Positions 17,673-26,435 of a stretch of 64,000 nucleotides of DNA are shown in pieces. The stretch covers positions 186,001 through 250,000 of the forward strand of contig NZ_CP147251.1 in assembly GCF_017426705.2 (NCBI RefSeq), given 5' to 3'. The DNA comes from Enterococcus sp. DIV2402. GTDB taxonomy: Bacteria; Bacillota; Bacilli; Lactobacillales; Enterococcaceae. The position numbers and the translations under genes are program-made. Position 1 is the stretch's first letter. Every line of letters starts with the position of its first letter. The notes beneath the pieces were generated by a model. The model was not told the DNA's origin, did no database searches, and saw only the letters and a list, made by a program, of their open reading frames with translations.

Positions 17673-17708
17673 AAAAAAGAAGATCCAATGATTGAATCTT
17701 CTTTTTTA
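17673..17708. terminator. Terminator at the right end of the island (also 3' of yheA)
   Basis: A 12-bp stem (AAAAAAGAAGAT and complement) lies immediately left of the right direct-repeat copy. On the minus strand it can terminate the yheA transcript. Confidence 0.7.
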
Positions 17709-17711
17709 TGA

Positions 17712-17731
17712 GTAGAGATGGTTTTACCCCA
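17712..17731 (+). repeat. Right copy of direct repeat flanking the accessory island
   Basis: GTAGAGATGGTTTTACCCCA is the right-hand match of 14438-14456 with one extra A. Confidence 0.6.
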
Positions 17732-17745
17732 ACCACTCCTGTTGT

Positions 17746-18087
17746 TTAGTCTTGATATAATTCTCTTAATGGTGTCATAATGATGCGGTTCAAGTCATTG
17801 ATTACTGTACTAAATGCTTGTTCAACACGCATTAAATCAGCAATTAATTCTTCTTGTTGAATTTCTACAGCTAATGCTTGTGCTTTTTCTGCATCTTCAT
17901 CTGTCATTTCTTCACCAGCAGCCATTTTTTCTTGAAGTGAAATTTGGAATTCTTGGAATTGTTTAAACAAACCATAAGCTTTTTCATCTGCTTTTAGTTT
18001 TGTAAATGTGTCACTTAATTCTTGGAATTGCTCCATATCACGAATTTCACGTTCTAATTGATTCGCTGTATCATAAATGTTAGACAT
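17746..18087 (-). CDS. yheA: UPF0342/YheA-YlbF-like protein
   Basis: A 113-residue all-helical cytoplasmic protein. The sequence from [15 protein letters not shown] to [17 protein letters not shown] follows the UPF0342 family end to end, at the usual length. The related YlbF/YmcA proteins act with RNase Y in Bacillus, but this branch has no settled function. It lies 65 bp downstream of the class A PBP gene on the same strand. Confidence 0.85.
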   Translation of the reverse strand: MSNIYDTANQLEREIRDMEQFQELSDTFTKLKADEKAYGLFKQFQEFQISLQEKMAAGEEMTDEDAEKAQALAVEIQQEELIADLMRVEQAFSTVINDLNRIIMTPLRELYQD

Positions 18088-18152
18088 AATTGTCCCTCGC
18101 TTTTCTTTAAGTTAGTTATATTGTAACATGTTCTATTTCATGTGGCTAATGC

Positions 18153-20330
18153 TTATCTTAAACGGTCACGAATGCCGCGGAATAGGTCTTTAGCCCCTTC
18201 TTTCACTTTTTCGCCAAATTTCTGCATGCCATCTTTCGCATCTTCTGTAAATTTATTTAAGTCATCTTGCCATGGCTGATCGTCTTCGGTAGTGGTTTGT
18301 TCTTCAGGAGCTTCATCTGGTGACATGACTTTGCCCCCTGTCCAATAAGCATCTGCTACAGTAAAGTTGGTTCCTGCTGTGTAAGGTAAAATACTGTCTG
18401 CTTGCGCTTTAAAGATTGGTCCTACTGTTTCACCACTAGTTCCTTCTAAATAATGATCTTTACTTGTTTGTTCAAATCCCAACCAAGTTGAAATCACTAC
18501 ATCTGGTGTATAACCGACAATCCATTGGTCATTGTTTTTAGTTGCGTCAAAGTTGGTTTCTGTTGTTCCTGTTTTTCCAGCAACTGTATAGTTATACGGC
18601 GTAGCTTCCATTGCTGTACCATTTGAAAAGGTTCCTAACAACATACTGGTCATTTCATTGGCTGTTTCTTGAGAAATTACTTTTTTCCCTTTAGGTTGTG
18701 TATTATCCACAATAACTGCACCGGTTGAGTCAATAATTTTGGTAATCAAATGCGGTGTATACAAAGTTCCACCATTTGCAAACACACCATATGCTCCTGC
18801 CATGGTCATTGGCGATACTCCATATTCTAACCCCCCCAATGCTACGCCCCAATATTTATCGGAGTCGGTTAAGTTCAATCCAAATGCTTTGGCTTTATTG
18901 TAGCCTTTATCCAAGCCAATTTCATGTAACAACCAAACTGCGGGTAAATTCAAACTACGCGCGACTGCTTGATACATCGGAACTTCATTTTCATAAGTAC
19001 CACTGTAATTTTTTGCATCGTAATAACTTTGTGGTTCATCTTTTAAAATACTATCTGGTTTGTAGCCAGCTTCTAAGGCCGGTGCATATACACTCAATGG
19101 TTTAATCGTAGAACCTGGTGAACGTCTCATATCTGTCGCAAAGTTAAATCCTCTAAAAGTGTAATCCCCACGACGACCAATTAAACCACGAACGCCACCT
19201 GTACCAGGGTCTAAGGCCACAGATGCTGATTGAACCATCGTCCCATCTTCAGCATTTGGTGGGAAATAACCATTTTCTGCATAAGTATCTTGCATAGCAA
19301 TTTGGTAATTTTGATCTAATGCTGTATAAATCTTATACCCACGATTCATTAAATCATCGTCATCAATCCCATACTCACGTTCTGCTTCATTAATTACTGC
19401 ATCAAAGTAATAGGGATATTGATACCCGGCATCCGTTTGATTGTAAGCATCATACAATAAATCAGTGATTGCCACTTGACTCTCTTGATCGGCTGAAGCT
19501 TGGTCTAATTTGCCATTTTCTACCATCAACTGTAAGACAGTGTCGCGACGATTGGTTGCAGCTTCTGGCTCGTCAATTGGATTATAAATCGATGGTCCCT
19601 TTAGCATCCCAATTAAAGTCGCTGCTTCACCAATAGTTACATCCGTTGCATCCACACCAAAATATTTTTTCGCTGCGTCTTGAATGCCCCAAACACCATT
19701 TCCATAATAAGATGTATTTAAGTACATTGCTAAAATTTCATCTTTAGAATATTTCTTTTCAATTTCAATTGCTAAAAATATTTCTTTGGCTTTTCGGTTA
19801 AAGGTTTGATCAATCGTTAAATAGGCATTTTTGGCTAACTGCTGGGTGATAGTACTACCACCACCGCCACTAGTGCTGCGATTGATAAGCATCCGAACTG
19901 CTGCTCGGCCAATCCCTTTAATATCAAACCCATGATGTGAATAAAAACTACGGTCTTCAGTCGAAATAACCGCATCAACCACATAAGGTGATACATGATC
20001 TAAATCAACATATGTTCCTTTTTGAGCAGACATTCGTCCAGCTTCTTGATTCTCTTTATCATAAATTATCGTAGATTCACGTAATCCTGATTCTAGCTCT
20101 GAAACCTTGGTTGTTTTTGCAATATAAAATAAGTAGACACTCATAACTAATGCGCCAACTAATGCCAATAAAATAATAATTTTATTCACATGATATTTTT
20201 TCCAAACTCGCTTGCGCCATTGATGGAATTGAATAAGATAAGGTTTCATCCATTGCCAAAAACGAATCAAATATTCTTTTATAATACCTAAATATTTTTT
20301 TATTGTAGCTAAAAAGCGCTGAAAATCCAT
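18153..20330 (-). CDS. Class A penicillin-binding protein (transglycosylase-transpeptidase)
   Basis: A 725-residue bifunctional cell-wall synthase. A short cytoplasmic tail is followed by one membrane helix (about residues 52-74, IIILLALVGALVMSVYLFYI) and then the GT51 glycosyltransferase domain with the catalytic Glu in STEDRSFYSHHG and the block STITQQLAKNAYL. The transpeptidase domain shows SxxK as STIK in PGSTIKPLSVYAP, SxN as SLN in VARSLNLPAVW, and KTGT in AGKTGTTETN. All catalytic motifs are intact. The tail is charged (DDLNKFTEDAKDGMQKFGEK). The start at 20330 is chosen because GAGGGGAAGCG lies just before it; an in-frame ATG at 20360 lacks a ribosome-binding site. Confidence 0.95.
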   Translation of the reverse strand: MDFQRFLATIKKYLGIIKEYLIRFWQWMKPYLIQFHQWRKRVWKKYHVNKIIILLALVGALVMSVYLFYIAKTTKVSELESGLRESTIIYDKENQEAGRMSAQKGTYVDLDHVSPYVVDAVISTEDRSFYSHHGFDIKGIGRAAVRMLINRSTSGGGGSTITQQLAKNAYLTIDQTFNRKAKEIFLAIEIEKKYSKDEILAMYLNTSYYGNGVWGIQDAAKKYFGVDATDVTIGEAATLIGMLKGPSIYNPIDEPEAATNRRDTVLQLMVENGKLDQASADQESQVAITDLLYDAYNQTDAGYQYPYYFDAVINEAEREYGIDDDDLMNRGYKIYTALDQNYQIAMQDTYAENGYFPPNAEDGTMVQSASVALDPGTGGVRGLIGRRGDYTFRGFNFATDMRRSPGSTIKPLSVYAPALEAGYKPDSILKDEPQSYYDAKNYSGTYENEVPMYQAVARSLNLPAVWLLHEIGLDKGYNKAKAFGLNLTDSDKYWGVALGGLEYGVSPMTMAGAYGVFANGGTLYTPHLITKIIDSTGAVIVDNTQPKGKKVISQETANEMTSMLLGTFSNGTAMEATPYNYTVAGKTGTTETNFDATKNNDQWIVGYTPDVVISTWLGFEQTSKDHYLEGTSGETVGPIFKAQADSILPYTAGTNFTVADAYWTGGKVMSPDEAPEEQTTTEDDQPWQDDLNKFTEDAKDGMQKFGEKVKEGAKDLFRGIRDRLR

Positions 20331-20489
20331 CGCTTCCCCTCCTCTAACAAAGTGTAGCATATTTTTCTAATAAGAAAATACGACTAGAGACGTAAGTTAC
20401 GTCATTTTAACATAGACTTCGACTTTGCCTAGTTTACCATTGAATTGTCACATTTTCGTTGTTTTTTTCTTAAAAAAGCGTTAAAGATG

Positions 20490-20495
20490 ATATAA
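20490..20495 (+). promoter_or_regulatory. -10 box before the RluD-type gene
   Basis: TATAAT lies 30 bp before the GTG start. No clear -35 box was found. Confidence 0.4.
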
Positions 20496-20519
20496 TGACA
20501 GACGAAAGGAGCGTTGGCT

Positions 20520-21377
20520 GTGGAATATTCAATTACTTTACCTGCTTCACAACAACCAATGACAATTCGTGACTTACTTGAAAAGGAGTGGCTAGTTCCT
20601 CGTAAAGTTCGTCATTTTTTACGCATACGAAAAAATGTCTTACTCAACAATGAACTTGCGATGTTTCATCAAGAGGTCCACGCAGGTGATACTCTTACCT
20701 TGCGTTTAGAAGAAACAGATTATACTTATCAAGAAATTCATCTTGGCAACAAAAAAAATATTCATCCTCTATTTGAAGATGAACATATTATTTTAGTCAA
20801 TAAACCAGCGGGTGTAAAAACTCACCCAAATCAACCAGATGAAACAGAGACACTTTTAAATGATTTAGCGGCTTATCTTGCTGAAAAAAACCAAAGAGGT
20901 TATGTGGTCCATCGCTTAGATAAAGAAACAAGCGGAGTAATTTTATTTGCCAAAAATCCTTTAGTCTTACCGATTTTAGGACGTCTATTAGAACAAAAAG
21001 CGATCTATCGCCGTTATCAAGCAGTTGTTTGGGGTAAATTAAACAACGATACCACCATTCATAAAAAAATGGGTCGTGATCGTCACGACCGCCGTAAACG
21101 CGTCATTGATGAGCGCAAAGGCAAAACAGCCATTACGCATGTTGAAGTGCATGCAGTCCATCAAAAAACTAGTGAGATTTATTGTGTGCTAGACACGGGA
21201 CGCACCCATCAAATTCGCGTTCACCTTGCAAGTGTAGGTCATCCCATTGTTGGTGATCCTTTATATCAAACCAAAAATGGGCCGCGTTTGTTGCTCCATG
21301 CCTATGAAATGTTTTTAGTTCATCCTTTTACTAAAGAACAAATGCATATCGTTGCGACTCCTGGATTGTGGGAATAA
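20520..21377 (+). CDS. RluA/RluD-family rRNA pseudouridine synthase
   Basis: A 285-residue pseudouridine synthase with an S4-like N-terminal region (EKEWLVPRKVRHFLRIRKNV) and the catalytic motif HRLDKETSGVILFAK, in which Asp is the nucleophile. The C-terminal block TGRTHQIRVHLASVGHPIVG is also typical. The GTG at 20520 is chosen as start because AAAGGAG lies 8 bases upstream; the in-frame TTG at 20514 would be only 2 bases from it. The exact uridine targeted cannot be told from sequence alone. Confidence 0.9.
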   Translation: MEYSITLPASQQPMTIRDLLEKEWLVPRKVRHFLRIRKNVLLNNELAMFHQEVHAGDTLTLRLEETDYTYQEIHLGNKKNIHPLFEDEHIILVNKPAGVKTHPNQPDETETLLNDLAAYLAEKNQRGYVVHRLDKETSGVILFAKNPLVLPILGRLLEQKAIYRRYQAVVWGKLNNDTTIHKKMGRDRHDRRKRVIDERKGKTAITHVEVHAVHQKTSEIYCVLDTGRTHQIRVHLASVGHPIVGDPLYQTKNGPRLLLHAYEMFLVHPFTKEQMHIVATPGLWE

Positions 21378-21379
21378 GA

Positions 21380-21416
21380 AAAAAAGCTTTGATTCGGCTT
21401 GGATCAAAGCTTTTTT
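21380..21416. terminator. Bidirectional terminator between convergent pseudouridine synthase genes
   Basis: A 14-bp perfect stem (AAAAAAGCTTTGAT and complement). Confidence 0.9.
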
Positions 21417-21424
21417 AACAATTA

Positions 21425-22144
21425 CTAATTTTTTTGCTCCAGACGAGTCCGTTCTGCTTCGGTTAAAACACGGTGTTCCCCATAATCAAGCGTTGCATCT
21501 AAAACTAATCCACCCATGCGAATACGTTTTAAATACGTTACCTCTTTACCAACCGCTTGGACCATTCGTTTGACTTGGTGAAATTTTCCTTCATGCAAAA
21601 TCAAACGAATTTCTGAGGTTTCTTCCTCCTCATCAATAGTATCAATCATTAATTTAGCAGGCAGACAGGCTTCACCATCAATTGTGAGTCCTTTTTCAAA
21701 AGCTTCAATGTCCGCTTGAGTCATCACACCAGCTATTTGTGCATAGTATTCTTTTTCTACATGACGTTTCGGTGACAGTAGCCGATGTGCTAAGGCACCA
21801 TCATTGGTAATAACTAATAATCCTTCTGTATCTTTATCTAAACGTCCAACTGGAAATAAATCCTCACGATAATGTTCATCATCAAATAAATCCATCACGG
21901 TTTCATCGTAATCATCAATCGTAGCTGAAATTACGCCAGCTGGTTTATTTAATAAGTAATAAAAATATTTTTGATAAACGACAGGCTCCCCATCAAAAAA
22001 TACAGCATCTTCATTTTCTTTCACTTGGAATTTATCAGATTTAATGACTGTCCCGTTGACTGAAACCAATCCTTTTTTAATAAAGTTTTTCACTTCTTTT
22101 CGTGAGCCAAAATCCATGTCGGCTAAATATTTATCTAATCGCAT
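21425..22144 (-). CDS. rsuA: RsuA/RluB-family 16S rRNA pseudouridine synthase
   Basis: A 239-residue enzyme. The S4 RNA-binding domain (MRLDKYLADMDFGSRKEVKN) is at the N-terminus, and the catalytic motif is GRLDKDTEGLLVITNDG at about residues 100-116. The block EGKFHQVKRMVQAVG is characteristic of RsuA-type enzymes, which modify uridine 516 of 16S rRNA. The start at 22144 has AAAGGAG upstream; an in-frame ATG at 22198 lies in the hairpin before the gene. It follows ytgP on the same strand, an order also seen in Bacillus. Confidence 0.9.
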   Translation of the reverse strand: MRLDKYLADMDFGSRKEVKNFIKKGLVSVNGTVIKSDKFQVKENEDAVFFDGEPVVYQKYFYYLLNKPAGVISATIDDYDETVMDLFDDEHYREDLFPVGRLDKDTEGLLVITNDGALAHRLLSPKRHVEKEYYAQIAGVMTQADIEAFEKGLTIDGEACLPAKLMIDTIDEEEETSEIRLILHEGKFHQVKRMVQAVGKEVTYLKRIRMGGLVLDATLDYGEHRVLTEAERTRLEQKN

Positions 22145-22166
22145 TTTTTCTCCTTTCAACAGAAAA

Positions 22167-22191
22167 GTTCGGAAGAGATTTCCTTCCGAAC
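22167..22191 (-). terminator. Hairpin between ytgP and rsuA
   Basis: A 9-bp perfect stem GTTCGGAAG / CTTCCGAAC followed by TTTTCT on the minus strand; a weak terminator or processing site within the operon. Confidence 0.5.
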
Positions 22192-22197
22192 CTATCA

Positions 22198-23844
22198 CTA
22201 TTTAATGTGTAATTTCGTTCTAAAACGTGCCATACCTGAGCCTAATAACTTGTCTGCTAAACGCAATTTCAATGCCATATAAACGTAAACAAGTGCCCCA
22301 ACACCTGCGACAATTATAATAATAATAAATGACTGAACTTTACTATCTGGGCTTAAAACTAATTCTAAGCCAAATTTTGTAAGACCTGCAAATAAAACCA
22401 TAATCGCAGTCATAACAGCAATCAATGCTGTACGTTTCCACGTTAAACGTGCGTTGAAACGCGTCTTCTTATGAATTTTCCATAAATTCAGGTAACAAGC
22501 AACGCTCATCCCTAGTGTAGTTGAAACAATGGGTCCATAAGCTTCTAACATGCGGATGCAAATTGTTTGTGTGGCAATTTTAACAATTAAACCAATCACA
22601 AAAAATAATACTGCTGAACCATTTTCATACATTCCTTGTAACATCATGGAAGTTACCATAAATAACCCTTGTGCTAAACCAGAAATACACACAGCAATTA
22701 ATAAATTCGCTCCTAATTGATCAGGTTTATAAAACATTGTGTTTAACGGATAAGCTAAAATCATCATACCTAAAGTAGCTGGTAACATGACAAATGCGTA
22801 AAGTTGTAAATTATTTGTAACTAATTTTGCCATTCCCTTATAGTCTTGTTTTGCATACGATTCTGTCAATAATGGCATCCCAACAATTGCCATTGAAGTG
22901 GCTAAACCAATAACTACCATTGATAATTTATCTGGATTTCCACCAAATAAAGCCATCAAAGCAATCAATTGATTTTTAGAGTATTCTGTAAAACCACTCA
23001 TTGTGTGAACAAATGTATATTGGTCAACTAATTTGAAAATTGTGAGCCCTGCACCTAAAATAATGAACGGTATCGCTTCTTTAACTGTCGATATCAATAA
23101 TTTAATCGTATCTACATTACCAGTTTCTTTGCTGTTTTCTGCTAAAATATCCATTTTGATTTTTTCTTTACGGAAATAATAAATTAAAATCCCTGTTCCC
23201 GCTAACGCACCAATAAAAGCACCAAATGTTGATTGTGTAACTGCAGCAACATAATCGCCATCACCTAGTTTCATAATCATAAAGGTGGCAATTAACATAT
23301 AAATAACACGTGCGACTTGTTCTACTAACTGGGAAATCGCAAATGGCGCAATATTTTGAATTCCTTGGAAATATCCTCGAATTACACTCATCACTGGAAT
23401 AACTAAAATTGCAACACTTAACGAACGCATTGATGGAATCAAATCGACACCACCACCAGCAGCTTGTGACAACACTGGCGCAGCAAAATACATACTTAAA
23501 GCACTAATCAGCCCTAAAATTGCCATTGCTTGCAAGGAACGATGGAATAGACGCTGACTTGTACGGTACTCTTGTCTTGAATTATGATAAGCGACTTGTT
23601 TGGCAATCGCTGCAGGAATTCCCGCAGTTGAAACCATGATGAAAAGCGCATATACATTATATCCCATGTTAAACAAGGCATTTGCCACATCGCCGTACTC
23701 ACCCATCCAATAATACCAAGGCAAAATATAGATAACGCCCATCAAACGAGAGCCAATATTGCCAATGGTCATCCAAGCAGAACCACGCGCCATTTTGTCT
23801 TCATTTGTCAATTCAGATGAAGCCTGTTTTGTATTATCTGTCAT
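22198..23844 (-). CDS. ytgP: MurJ-like lipid II flippase / polysaccharide exporter YtgP
   Basis: A 548-residue integral membrane protein with about 14 predicted helices, of the MVF/PST exporter superfamily. N-terminal ARGSAWMTIGNIGSRLMGVI is the hallmark of the SpoVB/YtgP branch. In streptococci YtgP is the MurJ-type lipid II flippase and lies divergent to murE; the same divergent arrangement with murE is seen here, which supports that role. The start at 23844 is used because GTGGAG lies 9 bases upstream; the in-frame GTG at 23859 is part of that ribosome-binding site. Confidence 0.85.
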   Translation of the reverse strand: MTDNTKQASSELTNEDKMARGSAWMTIGNIGSRLMGVIYILPWYYWMGEYGDVANALFNMGYNVYALFIMVSTAGIPAAIAKQVAYHNSRQEYRTSQRLFHRSLQAMAILGLISALSMYFAAPVLSQAAGGGVDLIPSMRSLSVAILVIPVMSVIRGYFQGIQNIAPFAISQLVEQVARVIYMLIATFMIMKLGDGDYVAAVTQSTFGAFIGALAGTGILIYYFRKEKIKMDILAENSKETGNVDTIKLLISTVKEAIPFIILGAGLTIFKLVDQYTFVHTMSGFTEYSKNQLIALMALFGGNPDKLSMVVIGLATSMAIVGMPLLTESYAKQDYKGMAKLVTNNLQLYAFVMLPATLGMMILAYPLNTMFYKPDQLGANLLIAVCISGLAQGLFMVTSMMLQGMYENGSAVLFFVIGLIVKIATQTICIRMLEAYGPIVSTTLGMSVACYLNLWKIHKKTRFNARLTWKRTALIAVMTAIMVLFAGLTKFGLELVLSPDSKVQSFIIIIIVAGVGALVYVYMALKLRLADKLLGSGMARFRTKLHIK

Positions 23845-23977
23845 TGAGTTCTTCTCCACTTTCTTTCATACATATCTCTTATTCTAATGCGAAATGCTCT
23901 TTGTCGCAATCTATTTTTCTATTCGTTACACCCTTTTAATATTTCAACTTGCGAAAATGCCTCTTTCTGATATCCTA

Positions 23978-23986
23978 TGCTATAAT
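23978..23986 (+). promoter_or_regulatory. Extended -10 promoter of murE
   Basis: TG-C-TATAAT lies 36 bp before the murE start. Confidence 0.6.
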
Positions 23987-24021
23987 TAGCTAGAACTTTA
24001 GGACAAGGAGTAAACTTATTT

Positions 24022-25530
24022 ATGTATTCCATGACAATTAATGAACTTTGTAACCTTTTAAGCAAACATCAGTTACTTCAAGAAAAGGTAGCTAACGAAA
24101 ACTGGCAGCAAAAAATCAAAGAATCTGCTAACAATACCTTCACGTATCTCTCCTATGATTCACGTGACTTAAAAGAGCACACACTTTTCTTTTGTAAAGG
24201 ATTGAACTTTAAAGCAGAACTTTTAGAAGCTGCGGTGCAAGATGGTGTGACGCATTATCTGTCTGAAGTGTCTTATGATGTGGATGCACAAGAGATTTTG
24301 GTAACTGACATTCGTGAAGCGATGGCCGTTGTTGCACAAGCTTTTTATCAACAACCGCAAGATAAATTATACAAAATCGGAATTACAGGCACCAAAGGAA
24401 AAACAACCGCCGCTTATTTTATCAAAAAAGTATTAGACGAAGCTTTCCATCAAAAAGTCGCGTTGTTTTCTTCGGAAGAAACAACATTAGATGGCACCAC
24501 ATTTTATGCGTCAAAATTAACCACGCCAGAAGCCTTAGACCTTTACCGCCAAATGGCTTTAGCAGTGGAAAGTGGTACTACTCATTTAGTAATGGAAGTT
24601 TCTTCACAAGCATATAAAACCAAACGAGTCTTTGGGTTAACTTTTGAAACAGGCATTTTCCTTAATATTAGTCCCGATCACATTAGTCCAATTGAACATG
24701 CAACATTTGAAGAGTATTTCGCCTGCAAATGTCAATTACTAAGAAATAGCAAGCAAATGGTCATTAATCATGATAGTGATCACTTTGATGTGTTAGAAGA
24801 TATTTGCCAAAAAGAACAGGTGCCTTATTATACATTTGGGCAAAAAACGGGAACTTACCGCATTCAGCCATTAGCTAACCCTCGTTGTTTCCACTTAGAA
24901 GCAACTGAAGATGCCTTAGATGTTACTGGTGATTATCAACTCGCGTTATTTGGCACTTTTAATCATGATAATGCAGCAGCAACTATTTTAACTACCCGAC
25001 TAGCAGGCGTTTCTAAAGAAATGATTCAAGCTAGTTTACCACAAAGCCATGTTCCTGGTCGCATGAACTTATTAGAAAAAGCAAATGGCGCCTATATTTT
25101 CATTGATTATGCGCACAACTATTTAAGTATCAAAGCTATTGGTGAATTTGCCAAAGAACTAAGACCTAATGGCCGAGTAATTATTGTCACTGGTAGTGCT
25201 GGTGACAAAGCGCATTCTCGCCGTCCTGATATTGGACGAGCATTAAGTGAATGTGCAGACATTGCTATTTTAACAAGTGATGATCCTGGTTTTGAAGATG
25301 CTTCAGCAATTACCAAGGAAATTTATCAAGCCATTACTACACAATTGCCCGTTCAAATTGAATTAGACCGTGCCAAAGCCGTAACCACTGCCGTAGAAAT
25401 AGCTCAAGCGGAAGATACTGTGATTTTAGCTGGAAAAGGTACTGAACAAATGATGAAAGTTCGTGGAGTCCAAGAACCTTATGAAGGAGACTTTCATATT
25501 ACGCAACGACTAATACGTGAAAATGCCTAA
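24022..25530 (+). CDS. murE: UDP-N-acetylmuramoyl-tripeptide synthetase, L-lysine type
   Basis: A 502-residue Mur ligase adding the third stem-peptide residue to UDP-MurNAc-L-Ala-D-Glu. The ATP-binding loop is GITGTKGKTTAAYF (about residues 118-131), and the central block EVSSQAYKTKRVFG and the C-terminal domain block GSAGDKAHSRRPDIGR follow. The substrate-selecting motif reads TSDDPGFED, as in streptococcal and enterococcal L-lysine enzymes, rather than the DNPR of diaminopimelate enzymes. Shine-Dalgarno AAGGAG is 11 bases before the ATG. The product of the reaction is moved by the flippase coded divergently. Confidence 0.93.
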   Translation: MYSMTINELCNLLSKHQLLQEKVANENWQQKIKESANNTFTYLSYDSRDLKEHTLFFCKGLNFKAELLEAAVQDGVTHYLSEVSYDVDAQEILVTDIREAMAVVAQAFYQQPQDKLYKIGITGTKGKTTAAYFIKKVLDEAFHQKVALFSSEETTLDGTTFYASKLTTPEALDLYRQMALAVESGTTHLVMEVSSQAYKTKRVFGLTFETGIFLNISPDHISPIEHATFEEYFACKCQLLRNSKQMVINHDSDHFDVLEDICQKEQVPYYTFGQKTGTYRIQPLANPRCFHLEATEDALDVTGDYQLALFGTFNHDNAAATILTTRLAGVSKEMIQASLPQSHVPGRMNLLEKANGAYIFIDYAHNYLSIKAIGEFAKELRPNGRVIIVTGSAGDKAHSRRPDIGRALSECADIAILTSDDPGFEDASAITKEIYQAITTQLPVQIELDRAKAVTTAVEIAQAEDTVILAGKGTEQMMKVRGVQEPYEGDFHITQRLIRENA

Positions 25531-25635
25531 TTATTTCAAAATGATTACAAAAGAAAATTTTTGAAAAATTTTCTATTATTTCTTTTAATTTCTTGTATAA
25601 TAACTGTGAATGTAAAATTAAAGGGGATACGTTTC

Positions 25636-25863
25636 ATGGGCAAACAAAAGAAATTTCTTTTCTATGCAGTTATTGCATTGATGATTGTAGTCGCTAGTTT
25701 CTTAGGTTGGAAATTATTAACAGCAACGGGTGTGATTGGTCTACCTGATGTAGCTCACTTACATACTCGCTCCGCACTTCCACATGGTTTGGTTTTGGTA
25801 TTGTTTTTACCAATTGTTGCTACAGGTGCACTTTTTTATGGAATTGCTTATACAAAAAAATAA
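25636..25863 (+). CDS. Small two-helix membrane protein, unknown
   Basis: A 75-residue protein with two predicted membrane helices (FLFYAVIALMIVVASFLGWK and GLVLVLFLPIVATGALFYGI) and a short His-containing loop between them. The start at 25636 has AAAGGGG 9 bases upstream; the longer frame from 25561 lacks a ribosome-binding site. It has its own TATAAT (about 25596-25601) and terminator, so it is a separate unit between murE and ohr. No family was recognised. Confidence 0.7.
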   Translation: MGKQKKFLFYAVIALMIVVASFLGWKLLTATGVIGLPDVAHLHTRSALPHGLVLVLFLPIVATGALFYGIAYTKK

Positions 25864-25866
25864 ACT

Positions 25867-25890
25867 AGAGCGTGGTTCCTACGCTCTTTT
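25867..25890 (+). terminator. Terminator after the small membrane protein
   Basis: A 7-bp stem AGAGCGT/ACGCTCT followed by TTTTATTTT. Confidence 0.6.
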
Positions 25891-25983
25891 ATTTTGTCTT
25901 CAATCATAAGGCAATTCGGTTTTCATTCTTCTCGTTTTATACTATAGTTAAGATAGATCAAAAAACGAAAGGGTGTTTATTGT

Positions 25984-26394
25984 ATGAGTAAAAAATTAGG
26001 CGTTTCAACAGTGGTTAACGAAGGCGGTCGTGAAGGCGTAAGTAAATCGTTAAATGGTGATTTTGAAGTAAAAACAACTGGAACGAAAAAAGAAGGTTAT
26101 ACAAACCCTGAAGAGTTATTTGCTGCAGGTTTTTCTGCTTGTTTCAACGGTGCACTTATTTTCCCATTAGAACGTGATGGTCATGGTGATTTACCTCGTT
26201 CGGTTCGTGCAGAAGTGACATTATTGGGCGATTTACCTGATTACCACACATTGCATTTAGCTGTTCATTTAATCGGTAAAATTGAAGGTCTATCAAAAGA
26301 AGAAACATTGAAATATATGGAAGAAACACATAATATTTGCCCGTATTCAAAAGCTATCAATGGCAATGTCGAAGTAACATATGAAGCTGAATAA
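25984..26394 (+). CDS. ohr: Ohr/OsmC-family organic hydroperoxide resistance protein
   Basis: A 136-residue OsmC-fold thiol peroxidase that reduces organic hydroperoxides. The two redox Cys are visible in GFSACFNGAL (about residue 57) and NICPYSKAINGNV (about residue 119), and NPEELFAAG is the Ohr-type active-site lead. It is alone, with a strong terminator after it. No OhrR regulator is adjacent. Confidence 0.9.
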   Translation: MSKKLGVSTVVNEGGREGVSKSLNGDFEVKTTGTKKEGYTNPEELFAAGFSACFNGALIFPLERDGHGDLPRSVRAEVTLLGDLPDYHTLHLAVHLIGKIEGLSKEETLKYMEETHNICPYSKAINGNVEVTYEAE

Positions 26395-26401
26395 TAAAAT
26401 C

Positions 26402-26435
26402 AAAGTAGCTGTTTAGAAATCTAAACAGCTACTTT
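26402..26435. terminator. Terminator after ohr
   Basis: A 14-bp perfect stem (AAAGTAGCTGTTTA and complement) followed by T run; overlaps the last codons of the convergent glycerate kinase gene. Confidence 0.85.

Larger units (their letters stand above)
17212..17745. other. Hairpin-rich intergenic segment, possible decayed small-toxin locus
   Basis: It contains four hairpins (17305-17343, 17386-17448, 17618-17655, 17673-17708) and no gene with support. On the minus strand 17452-17496 encodes a 14-residue hydrophobic peptide, MAILYVLFLVVAFK, directly followed by the 17386-17448 hairpin, an arrangement like type I or holin-like small toxin genes. Confidence 0.4.

Noticed and set aside
22167..22191. 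Possible riboswitch between ytgP and rsuA
   Set aside because: Only a simple 9-bp hairpin with a short T run.
23514..23702. 62-codon minus-strand frame inside ytgP
   Set aside because: Shadow of the flippase frame, no start signal.
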